The position numbers and the translations under genes were made by a program. Positions 1 through 10,787 of a stretch of DNA of 64,000 nt are shown here, piece by piece. The stretch is from contig NC_132915.1 of NCBI RefSeq assembly GCF_047675955.1, positions 47,382,026 through 47,446,025 on the forward strand, written 5' to 3'. The notes under the pieces were generated by a model. That model ran no database searches and was not told where the DNA came from. It worked only from the letters and a program-made list of their open reading frames with translations. The first letter of the stretch is position 1, and each line of letters starts with the position of its first letter. The DNA comes from Chlorocebus sabaeus. Its lineage: Eukaryota > Chordata > Mammalia > Primates > Cercopithecidae.

Positions 1-175
1 TTTTCTTCTCACAATGCATTGAGCAAACTAACTGAGTTTCCAAGCCTATTATTGGTGGAAATTTAGAAAATTTAGACTGGGAAAAGTCAAGTTAATGCTA
101 CAGACACATGCACATGTAGATACAGAGGCAAAAAGCCAAGCATGCCTTGTTTCAGCCTATTTCTCTTACTACCAT

Positions 176-431
176 AGGCTGGTGTGCAGTGGCGCGATCT
201 CGGCTCACTGCAAGCTCCGCCTCCTGGGTTCATGCCATTCTTCTGCCTCAGCCTCCCGAGTAGCTGGGACTGCAGGTGCCCACCATCACGCCCAGCTAAT
301 TTTTTGTAGTTTTAGTGGAGATGGGGTTTCACCGTGTTAGCCAGGATGGTCTCGATCTCCTGACCTTGTGATCCGCCCTCCTTGGCCTCCCAAAGTGCTG
401 GGATTACAGGCATGAGCCACCGCACCCGGCC
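176..431 (-). mobile_element. Alu (AluY/S-like), truncated
   Basis: Antisense Alu ending on the right with the complement of the Alu 5' end (GAGCCACCGCACCCGGCC). The left side begins inside the right arm, and the poly-T and the last tens of bases of the element are missing, so the 3' end was lost after insertion. The right arm has the GCAAGCTCCGCCTCC form seen in AluY-type copies. An open frame of 81 codons across it is only translated Alu. Confidence 0.95.
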
Positions 432-1332
432 AGGATACTCATTTTTAAAAATTATTATTTAGCCAAGGTAAGGTTTGGGTTTGGGAGGAAGGTTAATTCT
501 GAGGACATTTGTATATTTAGCTGATCAGATTTCTGAATCTGATTTGTCTGTCTTCTTGGCAGATAGAAATTGGCAATTTTCCTTTATAGACATATGCTAC
601 TATCTATTGCTATGACAAAACATGTATGCAAAGGATAGAATTACCATATTATTGTTTCTCCAGGATGGTCCTAACTTATGCCTATATCTTGGCATTTTGT
701 CTGTTTTAGCATTTATTCGGTATTATTTTATTTTTAAAGTCATTATCATTAATGTCAGGTTAAAAATAAGCCAGGTTGAGTTCTACCATGTTCTCATTCA
801 CTAGTGTGTGAGGTGCATGTACAGTAAGCAACACCCTTCCCTTAAATTGTGAATAAGCCAGGAAGATAACTATTAATAACCTGCCTCTGTTTTTCCAACC
901 CCTTGTGGAAGCAAGGTAAGTAACATGTCTCCTTCAATGACAGTATGGTCTCTGATAAAATAAAGCCCTTTTGGACATGAGCAGATAAGGAGAGCTAATT
1001 GTTTCAGATCTTAAGTGGTGGTGGAGAAAGTTCTTGATGCTGCTGTTCCTACTGACTGCTTGGCTTTTCAACTAGTTGGGCTGTGGCTCATGCATGCAAG
1101 GTGTGTAAAACCTTCAGGCCACCAGCATGCTGGGCCAGTAGGAATCTTGGGAAATTATACATTATGTGTAGATGAAATGTGTGTGCATAGTAGAGCTTGA
1201 AGAGTCCTGCCATAGTGCATGTAGACCTTAATCTGAATACTACTGCTATAGTGATTTTGTCATTTCCTGCATGGTGTGAATCTGTACTTAAGTATTTGTT
1301 TTATCTATGCAGACAGAATTATTTCGGTTACT
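432..1332. other. Unique sequence, nothing recognised
   Basis: AT-rich single-copy sequence with no repeat family, splice-bounded open frame or RNA fold that I can support. Short open frames here (about 60 codons) have no coding features. Confidence 0.6.
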
Positions 1333-1490
1333 GGAGAAAGCTTACAACCTGAATGGTTTACAATTACAGCCCTTATTTGGTGTATCTTTCTTTCTGGAAG
1401 CTAAGCGAAATGAAAAAAAAAAAATACTTTGGGAAGGTTAAACTCATTAAAGCCTGGAGTTATAATTTCTCTTCAGTTGTCAAAGGAGTG
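1333..1490. repeat. Diverged duplicate, copy A
   Basis: This stretch aligns by eye over its whole length with 3456-3610. Shared blocks include GAGAAAGCT, TTTCTTTCTGGAAGC, TTAAACTCAT, AAAGCCTG and AGTTATAA, in the same order and orientation. Copy A carries an extra A12 run. Rough identity is about 70 percent. It may be an old local duplication or two copies of one unrecognised ancient repeat. Confidence 0.65.
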
Positions 1491-2246
1491 ATCAACAGAT
1501 GGCCACAAATCTGAGGATCAGTTTGTCATTATTTGTTCTGTGGCTAACAATTTGAAAAAAATTTTAAATAGACTCGTTTGGCACCAATTAGTTTTAAAAA
1601 ATATATTTTAATGAAAATTTCAATTTCTCAAGTAATTGATAATAAGTAGGAATTATGTATAAAATGCTTATTGATATTTACCATCCACGAGGGGGGCTAT
1701 AGTGGTCTCAGTTAACCACATAAAAACCAAAGACACAAATCTGCTGAAGGAGCATCAGAAGCTGGCTGAGAAACCAGCAGTTCTGGTCAGAAGACTGGAT
1801 ATGAAGAGAATACTGGATATGAAGAGAATGATTTAACACATGTAGCTGCAGAAAGTACCCTCACCATCACTCTGTAAAGCCTGCCCTGTCATTTGGAATA
1901 AATGGCTGTTTTCCTGAATTAATTTAGCACATTTATTTTAGTTCTTTTGTGTGCAAGAAGTGAAGCAAGAGCCATTAATGTGTTAGTTGTATTAGAAGGA
2001 TTTTGTAAATATTTAATGGTGCCAGTTTTATGGAAGTGTCATTAGAGACTTCAAATAGAAAAGTCAATTAAGCAAATTCTAGTGCTGCTTTGATTATTTT
2101 CATTCAATTTATGGAATAAAGGTAAAAGTTTGGAAATGTTGAAGATAAAATATTTGACACTATTATAAATGCTACCGTGGATTCAGTTTAAAATTCAGAT
2201 ATAATGATGAAATTATTTGTTTTTGCCACATGCTGGTGGAGGACTG
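1491..2246. other. Unique AT-rich sequence
   Basis: No gene or recognised repeat. It holds an 18-bp perfect tandem duplication (1794-1829, unit ACTGGATATGAAGAGAAT), listed separately. Confidence 0.55.
1794..1829. repeat. 18-bp tandem duplication, two copies
   Basis: Two identical adjacent 18-bp units, ACTGGATATGAAGAGAAT at 1794-1811 and 1812-1829. Consistent with a slippage event. Confidence 0.9.
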
Positions 2247-2382
2247 AATCATCATAAAAATGATCTTACTAAAATGGTAAAAATTATTTAACTGAATGAT
2301 TTAACTAAAATGATAAAAATTATTTAACTAAATGATTTAACTAAAATGATAAAAAAATCATCATAAAAATGATCTTACTAAA
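2247..2382. repeat. 36-bp tandem array flanked by 27-bp direct repeats
   Basis: A 36-bp AT-rich unit starting CTAAAATG lies at 2269-2304 and 2305-2340 (two differences) and begins a third time at 2341. An identical 27-bp block (core CATAAAAATGATCTTACTAA) brackets the array at 2247-2273 and 2356-2382. The nested pattern points to repeated slippage or local copying. Confidence 0.9.
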
Positions 2383-2402
2383 TTAAGAACTCTGGAGCAA
2401 AG

Positions 2403-2467
2403 ATTACTTGGAATTAATTTGTGGTATAGTTTGTGGTATATATTACTTGGAATTAATTTGTGGTATA
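2403..2467. repeat. 26-bp direct repeat, 39-bp period
   Basis: A 26-bp block (starts ATTACTTGGAATTAATTTGT) at 2403-2428 recurs unchanged at 2442-2467. The intervening bases repeat part of the unit (TTTGTGGTATA). It adjoins the 36-bp array, so 2247-2467 is one slippage-prone block. Confidence 0.9.
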
Positions 2468-3203
2468 TATAGTGCATATAGTTAATAATTATTCCCAACC
2501 AAACTGATATTCTACCAATTGTGGTATTGTACCAATTGATACACAAATTATAGTTTTCAAAATTTATAAATATTTTGTACATACAGATTTAAAATAACTG
2601 ATATCCCAAAATCAGCTGAGGTTGAATTAAACAAAATGAAACAAGAAAACCCTTCAACAGAGTAGTACATACTTTCTGTCTTTGCTATTCATACGTCTGA
2701 TTTTAGAAATGTTGGAAACTTTGGAGCATCTCTTTGAGTGTCAAGTTGAGCATATCAACTTGAGTGTCCTGAAATCATATTAAATGTTTAATCATCTTAA
2801 AATGTTTTAAAATGGGTTACTTTAAATTTTGGTTACATATTGTTTCCAAGGGGTGGTGTCTTTGATCAAATTATTGAGTGTATGAAATGTGAAAATTTCT
2901 ATCCTTGAGGCTTTTAGTGAATTGTAATTGTTAGAGAAAAAAAAAAAAAAAGCTTATGAGCAGTAAGAAAGTGGAATTGATTTCTCCTAAAACATGTGAG
3001 GAACCAGCCATGAAAACTTAAGTGATGTACAAATTACAAAGCATAGAAATAGTTAAGATTCATATGCAAAAGTTTACAAAACTTGATTTAGGTTTCAAAA
3101 ATAGCTTAATTTAGCAAATATTAAAAACATTATAATAATAATTCTGATTGAATTTAGCAAAATCAATGAAGTTATGCCTAAGAGAAAACTAAAAAAGAAA
3201 TTT
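2468..3203. other. Unique AT-rich sequence
   Basis: Nothing recognised apart from an A15 run at 2937-2951. Confidence 0.55.
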
Positions 3204-3410
3204 ACTGAGTGTTCAGTATATGCCAGCAACTTTCATGGACTATCTCATTAAATCCTCATGACAGTTCTCTGAGATGAGTTTAAAAAGATCTAGTTGTTTT
3301 CTAGTTGAAGACATGAAAGGTTGAGAAGTCAAGTAACTTGTCAAAATCCTCACTAATACATAGGATCTGAAACTAGATGTGCTTGATAGCAAAGCTCCCT
3401 TCTTCATTAC
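3204..3410 (-). mobile_element. MIR SINE
   Basis: Reads as antisense MIR: ACTGAGTGTTCAGTATATGCCAG, then a TCATTAAATCCTCATGACA block, a degenerate ACAGATGAGGAAACTGAGG region and AAGTAACTTG. MIR is a tRNA-derived mammalian SINE. Boundaries are approximate. Confidence 0.8.
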
Positions 3411-3455
3411 TACTCTCTTCTGCCTCTATTTAATCAGGATCAAGTTGAAGTTATC

Positions 3456-3610
3456 AGAGAAAGCTCTTATAACCCAAATGATTCACTGTTAGAGCACATT
3501 TTTGGTGTGTGTTTCTTTCTGGAAGCCAGTTGAAATGAAAGGTTATATTCTGTGGAAATTAAACTCATGAAAGCCTGAGTTATAACTTCTACTCAGTATT
3601 CTAAGAAGTG
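3456..3610. repeat. Diverged duplicate, copy B
   Basis: Partner of 1333-1490, same orientation, 2.1 kb downstream. It lacks the A12 run of copy A. See copy A for shared blocks. Confidence 0.65.
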
Positions 3611-3930
3611 CCTAGAAGGTATACTCAAAAGTCTTGTAGCTCCATTTAAGTCATGACTGATATGTAGTACAGAATGATGAGGTTGTGAGATGACATCTTC
3701 CCAAGTTGTAATTGTCAAGACCTCTTTAACCTTAGAAATTTGCCAGCCAGGAAAAAAATTCACAGGGGAACCTATGTAAATGCTTTGTGGTAAGAAGTAA
3801 TTGACGCCAACATTCATAGTTGGGCAATGAAATGAAGATTCCTTTGTAAGACAAAAAGTAAGAAAAAGAAAGTCATAAAACAGGAACATTTACAGGCTAG
3901 AAAACTAAGAGGCTGAAACTGTATAATACA
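3611..3930. other. Unique sequence
   Basis: No repeat recognised. A 98-codon open frame on the minus strand crosses it and copy B; it shows no conserved motif and no splice support, so it is not called. Confidence 0.5.
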
Positions 3931-4112
3931 GACCAGTCTTTTTCAAACCTGCCACGTGTCAGAATTACCTGGGATATTTACAATGATATATATTCATATG
4001 CCCCACTGAGGACTGCAGTATCTGAATGTGTGGCAGGAAGATCTGTGTGTGTTTTTTGGAGCTTCCGAAGGTGATTTTTTGATCAGCCAGGATTAGGAAC
4101 TACTAGGCCAGA
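3931..4112. mobile_element. hAT-Charlie MITE, MER5A-like
   Basis: Begins TTTTTCAAACCTG, followed by GTCAGAATTACCTGGG, a CCCCACTGAGGACTGCAGTATCTGAATG block and a terminal GGATTAGGAACTACTAGG. This is the order of a diverged MER5-type element, a short non-autonomous hAT transposon. Confidence 0.65.
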
Positions 4113-4313
4113 ATACTCCCAAGCAACAGGGAGCTGCTGCACTTTGCTTAGTTGGGAAAAAAAAGCCCAAGAAAGTAATGGATTTCCTTAACATTTTTTT
4201 GTGGGGGGGATGTGTATACATTTTTGGGATATTTAGAACCAGAGGCAGCTTCCAAATCAACTAACCAGTTCAAGCTATTTTACCACTTGAGCTAGAGTAA
4301 GCAAAAGGTGTTA

Positions 4314-4387
4314 TTAGCTTGGTGCACAAGTTATTGCAGTTCATTGAAAATAATGGGAAAGCGGCAATTACTTATTCACCAACTTAA
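4314..4387. mobile_element. MADE1 mariner MITE (miR-548-type hairpin)
   Basis: About 74 bp with near-complementary halves: the left arm TTAGCTTGGTGCACAAGTTA pairs with the right arm GCAATTACTTATTCACCAAC across a short centre. Length, ends and the TTGGTGCA core match MADE1, the 80-bp palindromic Hsmar1 derivative. Copies of MADE1 gave rise to the primate miR-548 family. Whether this copy is transcribed or processed cannot be told from sequence; several arm mismatches argue it is a decayed copy. Confidence 0.85.
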
Positions 4388-4884
4388 TAGATGGCCTAGG
4401 CCTAACCCCTACTCCAGAGCCTGTGCTTATGACTTCTAGGGGGAAGATGTGGCCAGCAGCAAAGGGCAGAAGACTACATTTGGCTTTTATGAACACATGA
4501 AAAATTGTAGTGAAAAGACATTTATAATTTATTAACGTTATATAATCAAATATTTTCAGCTTGTGGATAATACTTTTGCTAATAAAAAACAGTAATTCTA
4601 GATTTTTGTGAATTCTCCTGAATTATACATAGGTACAATGTATAGGGAAGGAATGTACTTTAGAGATGGTGAGCTTTATTGGCACTACTTTATTTAGTAA
4701 CCTGATGACTATCCTCTTTCTTCATTCCCCTTCATTTTTTCATCCCTTGTAAAATTTCCAGTGAATTTCTACAACCATGCTATACCCCTCTTCATGGATG
4801 TGTGCCTTCCCACCTAGTATGTTCCTTTCTGTCATTTCCTCCTTGTGTCACCCTTGGGAACCATTGTTATCATTGTGATCAACA
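4388..4884. other. Unique sequence
   Basis: AT-rich, no recognised element or gene. Confidence 0.5.
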
Positions 4885-5290
4885 ACAAATATTTTTTGGG
4901 CACCTGCTATGTGTAGGCTATTGCACTAGGTATAAAAATAGGTTTAAGTCATATTTCCTGTAGGGAATAGACTTTGATCTAGTTTGGCCAGAGGGCATTC
5001 ACTAAGACCAAGTGCCAAGTGGCTAAGGACCAAACAGATGGTCAGAAAAGAGAGATTGCAGAGGACTAGGCAGATGCAGTGAGACATAGGTAGGGCTCAT
5101 GTTGAGCCCTGAAGGGAAAATTAGGACTTCACTTAATAGAAATAAAGAGGCTATTGAAAAACCAGCAAAGACACAGAGGCAGGGAAGGTGGTGGTGCCTT
5201 TGTGAAACTATGAATGGACCACGTGGTGGGATGGTTTGACTGCTTTTCTGAAGGGAGAGGATCTGAGTTGTAAGTTTGGGACCAGTCTTC
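4885..5290 (-). mobile_element. L2 LINE 3' region
   Basis: Antisense L2: TTTTTTGGGCACCTGCTATGTG, then a degenerate stretch of the G/A-rich antisense 3' region (AGGGCTCATGTTGAGCCCTGAAGG, CACAGAGGCAGGGAAGG). The right half is weak. Minus-strand open frames here are shadows of the repeat. Confidence 0.5.
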
Positions 5291-5867
5291 ATAACTCTTG
5301 GCCGGCGATTTGGTGTAGGGACTTTTAGGTGGAGGGCAATATTAATAATCTCCTCAGATGATTGGATTGGCTTTTTATTTCTCCACCACTTCCTTTAGCA
5401 TCTTACTACCAAGTAGTGTGAAAAGATTCAAAGATAAGGAAAACAGTGGATATAGGTACATTCGAGTTCAAACTGCTGGGTGAAGCCAGGACATTCAGTG
5501 ATTTCTGTCCCAGTTCTAAAATTATAGAACCAGAGACTTTTAGGGGCACTTGCAAATATTATTTAGCCCTTTCATTTAACCTTATCTAGATTTATCTAAG
5601 ACAACACAGAAAGTTATTAGCAGAGTCATGCCTAGAATACAGATCAGTTGGCTACTGTTGTATAGGTCTTTTCTCTAAAGTATGGCTTTCTGGCTCTCCG
5701 GCTCTCCTGTACTATGCAATATTAGAAAGTTGTATTCTTTTCCAATTACCAAATTATTAATTGGAAGGACTCTGATGCATTTTTATTCCTAAATATGTTT
5801 CATTGTTGATCTTGAATGTAAACCAGTTGAGAATAGAGGCCAAAGCCCGGTAGTGAGACTTACGATC
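5291..5867. other. Unique sequence
   Basis: Nothing recognised; 5520-5690 has faint ancient-repeat character that I cannot assign. Confidence 0.45.
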
Positions 5868-5990
5868 CTGAGTTCCACTGCAAACTCTGCCTTCTGTTAG
5901 CTTATGTATCTTAGGTGACTTCCATGACCTCTCTGGGGCTCTGGTTCCTCATCAGGAAAGAAAGGAGGTTCTATTAGAAGGACACTAACA
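5868..5990 (+). mobile_element. MIR SINE
   Basis: Sense MIR core: CTGAGTTCC followed by GGTGACTTCCATGACCTCTCTGGGGCTCTGGTTCCTCATCAGGAAA, matching the MIR segment for a CTCAGTTTCCTCATCTGTAAA-type region. Confidence 0.75.
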
Positions 5991-7499
5991 TATGTTAGTC
6001 TTTATTTGCTATGAATTTAATAGTTTTCATATCAGAAATGTTACTTGCCAAAAAGTGGGATTATATCAAACTGAGTATATGCAGTTTGAGAATCACTAGA
6101 TTTCTTCTCTGGATACATGTATACTGATGTGGTTGGTTATTCAACTACTATTCAAGTAACTCTTAAATCAGCAGTTGGAGTTGGCATGAGTGAGTGGGGG
6201 CATCAATAAGTATGGTTCTGAAGTCTTAGCACAAAGAAAGTGATTTTGCCTTCTTTTGCTGACTCTAGGCAAATTTAGCAAGAAAGAAAAAATCTGTAGA
6301 GATGGTTTTGACTAAAACTTGGCATTATGTTTTAAGTCTGCCTACAAAGATACCCATTCATGATCAATGAATGCTTATTAAATTAGATGAATGGGTAGGT
6401 CCCAGAGGGAATTTCATTGCCCAAATACAAAAGCACTGCCTTTCCATAGAAATTCTCACATATAGTGATAGGCCATAGCTTTCTGCAGTGAATTTAACTC
6501 TGTTTTACCCTCACATTATCTAGTCATCATTTCCATGGATCAGGCTATCTGACTTAAAAAAAAAAAAAAAAAAAAAAAGCTGTGAGTTGTTTTCTTTAAG
6601 AAAAATTTGTGTGGCCTTTTTCTATTCTAAGTTCTGATACTCACTTGGTGCCTTTATTTTCTGTGTGACAGTGACACAGCAAAATATTAACATTTTCATC
6701 TCAGTTGACAATTTTGGAGCAAAAATAATTCACTGTTCTAGAGAGAGAGAGAGAGAGGGAAAGGGTAAATATTGAGATATTGAAGAAGCCGTTTGTAATT
6801 AAAATATGAAGTATTGGTTTCTCCGGGAGGAAGGAATCTGTTCATAGCCATTGTGGAGAGAATTGTCTTGTTCCTGGATGATATATCTTGTTCTTTCTTA
6901 GTTTTCTAATCTGTGAAAGCAAAACCACAGTGGGATTTTTAAGGAAATGGCAAGTTGAGGCTAAATTATGAGAGGCATATATAATAAAGGAAATTAAGAG
7001 TAAAAAGTACTAGTTAAGATATAGGTTTGGGTGCTGTCATGCAGAGACTCAAAACAAGAGTGGCTTAAATAAGGCAGCAAGTTGTTTCAGTCTTGCTACT
7101 AGGCATGATTTATTTACCACAGGCCTTTTCTAGCTTGTTGGTCTACCACCTTCAATGTATGGCTTTCATCTAGTTGTTCAAGATGGCTTTTCCAGCACTG
7201 CTCATCCCACATACATTTCAGTCAGCAGGAAGAAAAATAAAGAGGCATATAACCCCTTTCCTGTTAAGGACATGACCCAAAAGTTGCATTATCAACTCCT
7301 TCTATTCACATCTAACTGGCTAAAATATAGTCACCTGGTTACATCTAGCTGCAAGGGAGTAGTCTTTAGTTTGGTGACCATGTGTCCAGCTAAAAATTGT
7401 TAGCATGTTAGAAAAGAAGAGGAACAGTCTCTGCCACAGGAAATAAAATTTATTTTTGAACCTCTATTCTGTACTCATAACTATTTATATTAATAATGA
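5991..7499. other. Unique sequence with short simple repeats
   Basis: No gene or dispersed repeat recognised. Holds an uninterrupted A23 run (6556-6578) without an obvious retroposon upstream and a short GA run (6741-6757). Confidence 0.5.
6556..6578. repeat. Poly-A tract, A23
   Basis: Twenty-three uninterrupted A residues after GACTT. I see no SINE or processed transcript immediately upstream. Confidence 0.95.
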
Positions 7500-7710
7500 T
7501 GGAAACTATAATAATAATTATTATACAATATACCATTTATTGAACTCTACCTGCTTCATTACATTTTATCCTATGTAATCTTACAACAACCCTAACAAGG
7601 GAAGTAGTTATGTTACAGAGAAGAAAATCAAGGCTCAGAAAAGATCATCAACATCTCAGACACAGAGCTAGTAAATAGCATCTTTGGAATTATAGGTAAA
7701 TTCTATGATT
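7500..7710 (-). mobile_element. MIR SINE
   Basis: Antisense MIR: CCATTTATTGAACTCTACC, CTATGTAATCTTACAACAACCC, GTTACAGAGAAGAAAATCAAGGCTCAGA, CACAGAGCTAGTAAAT, in the expected order. Confidence 0.85.
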
Positions 7711-8099
7711 CCTGGAGGTCTCTGAAGACCAAGATAAAGAGGCTGAATTTTCTTCTGCAATATGTCAGCAACAGACTTGAAGAAAACTTAATGAAAACTA
7801 GATCAGGGATGTGTGTGGGAGTTCAGATGCATTGTAATGTGGAGTAATGGAAGGCAGAGAAATGGCTTACGAGATGACTACATAGGATAATGGGGCCTTA
7901 AATTGACAAGGGTGAAAATAAAAATAAAAGGACTAATTCAGGAGTTGTTACTCCAGAGCATTGTGTGAGTCTAGAAAGAAGATAGAAACTCCAGTAGTTA
8001 TTTACATACAGAAAATATAAAGAAATGTTAACTAGGTATAAAATCAGTAGGTAGATAATGGAAAGGATTATTAACTAGGTAATAAAGAGTGAAGTCTAA
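7711..8099. other. Unique sequence
   Basis: A/T-rich, no recognised element. Confidence 0.45.
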
Positions 8100-8317
8100 G
8101 GTAGTGGCTCTCAACCCAGGATAATTTTGCATCCCAGGGAACATTTGGCAATGTCTGAAGATGTTTTTGGTTGTCACAATTTGTTAGGGAGATGTTGTTG
8201 GCATTTAATGGGTAAAGGACAGGTATACTGCTAAACACCTTTACACAGGACAAGTCTGTATAACAAAAATGTATGCAGCTTGAAATGTCAATAATGCCGA
8301 GGCTGAGAAACATTCCT
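8100..8317. mobile_element. MER20 hAT-Charlie element
   Basis: Near full length (about 218 bp): AGTGGCTCTCAACCC, ATTTTGCATCCCAGGGAACA, TTTGGCAATGTCTG, TTTTTGGTTGTCACAA, TGCTAAACA, CACAGGACA, AAATGTCAATAATGCCGAGG and terminal CTGAGAAACATTCC. MER20 is a eutherian non-autonomous hAT transposon. Confidence 0.9.
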
Positions 8318-8619
8318 CTAAGGTATCAGGAGGTAGCGACTGCAAGAAGCAGCCATCCCTAAAATTTAGATAAGTGAAGGGATCTTGTGGTGCTAAAACT
8401 TAGACATCTAAAGAGGGGGCATTTGTTGGCTGACGCTGAGGTCTTGGGGGTGGGGTAGGGTGGGTTGATGACACTGGTTCTGCTCATCATTTGAGAACCT
8501 GTAAACTGAATCCAGCTGATCAGAGACACTTTAAATTTGCATGCCGGTGTATAATCAGACATTGAGTGCAGGCAAAGAAGAATAAAAAAAATGATTTTGA
8601 AGTCTAACGCTCAGTTATT
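8318..8619. other. Unique sequence
   Basis: No recognised element; short minus-strand open frame only. Confidence 0.45.
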
Positions 8620-8860
8620 GTTAATACTGAGAGAAGTATTTCTCCAATTACTTGATCTGGGGGAAAAGATGAGTTCAGTTTTAGTTTGTTGACCTCCAGA
8701 TGGAATAATCCAACAGGCAGTAGGGAAGATTGCAGAGGCTAGGGACTGACGATAAAGATCTAAGTCCTCCACCCAGAGGTCAAACTTGAAGTCCTAAGAG
8801 GAGATGAGATCAGCAAGGGAGAAGCTGTAGTGAGAAGAACAGAGTGTTGAACACGTAACT
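8620..8860 (-). mobile_element. L2 LINE internal fragment
   Basis: Antisense L2: GAGTTCAGTTTTAGTTTGTTGACC and AACAGGCAGTAGGGAAGATTG parallel the antisense of L2 ORF2 (the same blocks recur at 48840-48925). Weak, diverged. Confidence 0.5.
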
Positions 8861-9189
8861 GTCAGAATTGCCCCATTTAGGGACAGGGAGTAAACATTTG
8901 ACATCATACTTCTGGCATCATTATCTTGGAAGAGTTGTTAGATTTTTGATTTAGAAATGTTGCAGCTCTGATGTTGATTATTCTATTGTGTCATGGTATG
9001 TACTAGGTTATTATGGGTTTATCTTTGGGCTATTCTTGAAAAACAGTTTATTTTTTTCATCAACTCACATTTTGTTTATTTGTAGTTTGTAGTCTTTTGG
9101 TGGACCTAGTCTACTTATGTTTCCTTTATATGAAAATGCGTGAATACACAAATTTTCTGATGATCTTTATAATTATATTGCTTCATCTT
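8861..9189. other. Unique AT-rich sequence
   Basis: Nothing recognised. Confidence 0.45.
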
Positions 9190-9535
9190 ACATAGAAATT
9201 TAACAAAAAACAGGTGAAATTCCAGTTGGTTTTATGGACATTGCCACTATTGTGTCCTGGAACAGAAAAAAATACATTAGATAAAAATAAGAAAATCTGA
9301 GTAGACTATGGGCTTTAATTAATAGTGCTGTATAGATATTGGCTCATTAATTGTAACAAATGTACCATATATGTAAGATGTAACAGTCACATATTGTATA
9401 ACATGTAAATATAATGGGGGAGATGTTTTAATCAGGGAAATTGAGTGTGAGATATATGGGGATTCTCTGTACCATCTTGGTAATTTTTCTGCAAATCTAA
9501 AACTATTCTAAAATAAAGTTTACTTAAAAAGTGGA
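9190..9535 (+). mobile_element. Old L1 (L1M) 3' end
   Basis: Typical L1M 3' UTR: GACTATGGGCTTTAATTAATA, GGCTCATTAATTGTAACAAATGTACCA, GATTCTCTGTACCATCTT, TTTTTCTGCAAATCTAAAAC and terminal TCTAAAATAAAGTTTACTTAAAAA. No open frame survives. Confidence 0.8.
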
Positions 9536-9689
9536 TTTTATGAATGGTTGGGGTTTGACAGTCAGGAAGGTGTCTATGCCAGACATCCTGAGTTGCTTCC
9601 CTTCGCCCTTACCAGCTTTGTTCATGATAACTTCCATCTTCCACATAGTCATGTGCTTCAGGAAGACTGTCCAGCCCCAGACAGTCCAT
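9536..9689. other. Short unassigned stretch before LTR
   Basis: About 150 bp between the L1 end and the LTR; may belong partly to the LTR. Overlapping open frames on both strands are not convincing. Confidence 0.4.
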
Positions 9690-10135
9690 CCCATATGTCT
9701 GTTTCCCAGGGCTGCCATGGCAAAGTACCACAAACTGGGTGGTTTAAAACAATAGAAATATACTTTTCAACAGTCCAGGGGGCCAGAAATCCAAGATTAA
9801 GGTATCAGCAGGATTGTTTTCTTCTGGAGGCTTCTGTTTCTTCTATTTTCTTCTGGATCCAGTCCATGTCTCCACTCCCCTACTTCTGGTAGTTGCTGTC
9901 ATTCCTGGTGTTTCTTGGCTTGTAAATGTGTCACTCATCTTCACACTGCTGCTTTCTCTGTATCTCTGCTCTCCCTCCCCTTTCTTTTATAAGGACACCA
10001 GTCATTGGGTTTATGGAAGATCCAGGATGATCTCTCTTAAGATCCTCAACTTCATTACATCTACAAAGACCCTGTTTCCAAATAAGGTCACATTCCCAGC
10101 TACCATGAGTTAGAACTCTGACGTATCTTTTTGAG
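9690..10135 (-). mobile_element. MaLR solo LTR, MLT1-like
   Basis: Antisense MLT1-type LTR of the ERVL-MaLR retrotransposon group. Visible from left: GGGCTGCCATGGCAAAGTACC, ACAAACTGGGTGGTTTAAAAC, the complement of the LTR polyadenylation region, TATAAGGACACCAGTCATTGG, and CCTGTTTCCAAATAAGGTCAC. No internal gag/pol-like sequence is attached, so it is a solo LTR. The plus-strand open frames crossing it (99 and 114 codons) are translated LTR. Confidence 0.8.
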
Positions 10136-10773
10136 AGACAGAATGTAACTCATTGCATAGTTAAAATTAATAGTAGTGGCCAATGATCACTTTCATCCTC
10201 TACCAGTGGTCATTTTCGGCATGAAAATTTGTCAGAATTCTGGCCAATGAGATGGAAAGGAAAGTTTGCTTGGGGTTTTCTGGGAAAGGTTTACTGGCTT
10301 TTAAACATTTATAAAGGGTAAAGAGCCTCTCTTCTTTCTTTTGACATTGGTGTGTCTAGATAAAATGACTGGAATTACACTGCCATCTTATAACCATGTG
10401 AGGATCTTGACCGATGATAAAGCTACTTTATGGGACAATCAGAGCCCAGTGGTAGGGCCCTGATGGAACTATCTCTGAGGCTTCCTGTCTTCAGACTTCT
10501 TATTCTATGGGATAAAAGCACCTTCATTTTGTAACACATTTATTTGAGTTGGGAACTTCTGTGACTTGCAGCCAAAGGAAGCATAACAGATACCGTATCT
10601 ATGTTTACCCATTCCTTGAAAGAAAATTTAATGACTTTAATCATCCAGTGGAAAATGTTAGTGTTTGGATTTTCTTACAACCTAGTATAATACTGAATAA
10701 AAATTAAATTTTATGGAGCTAAAATCTCATTATACAGAAGACGTAAAATACCATGCTTCAACTATTCACAATT
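10136..10773. other. Unique sequence
   Basis: No recognised repeat or gene between the LTR and the L1 target site. Confidence 0.5.
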
Positions 10774-10787
10774 AAAATAAAAATTTG

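Noticed and set aside
9548..10113. 114- and 99-codon open frames
   Set aside because: They lie mostly in an antisense MLT1-like LTR; no conserved protein features.
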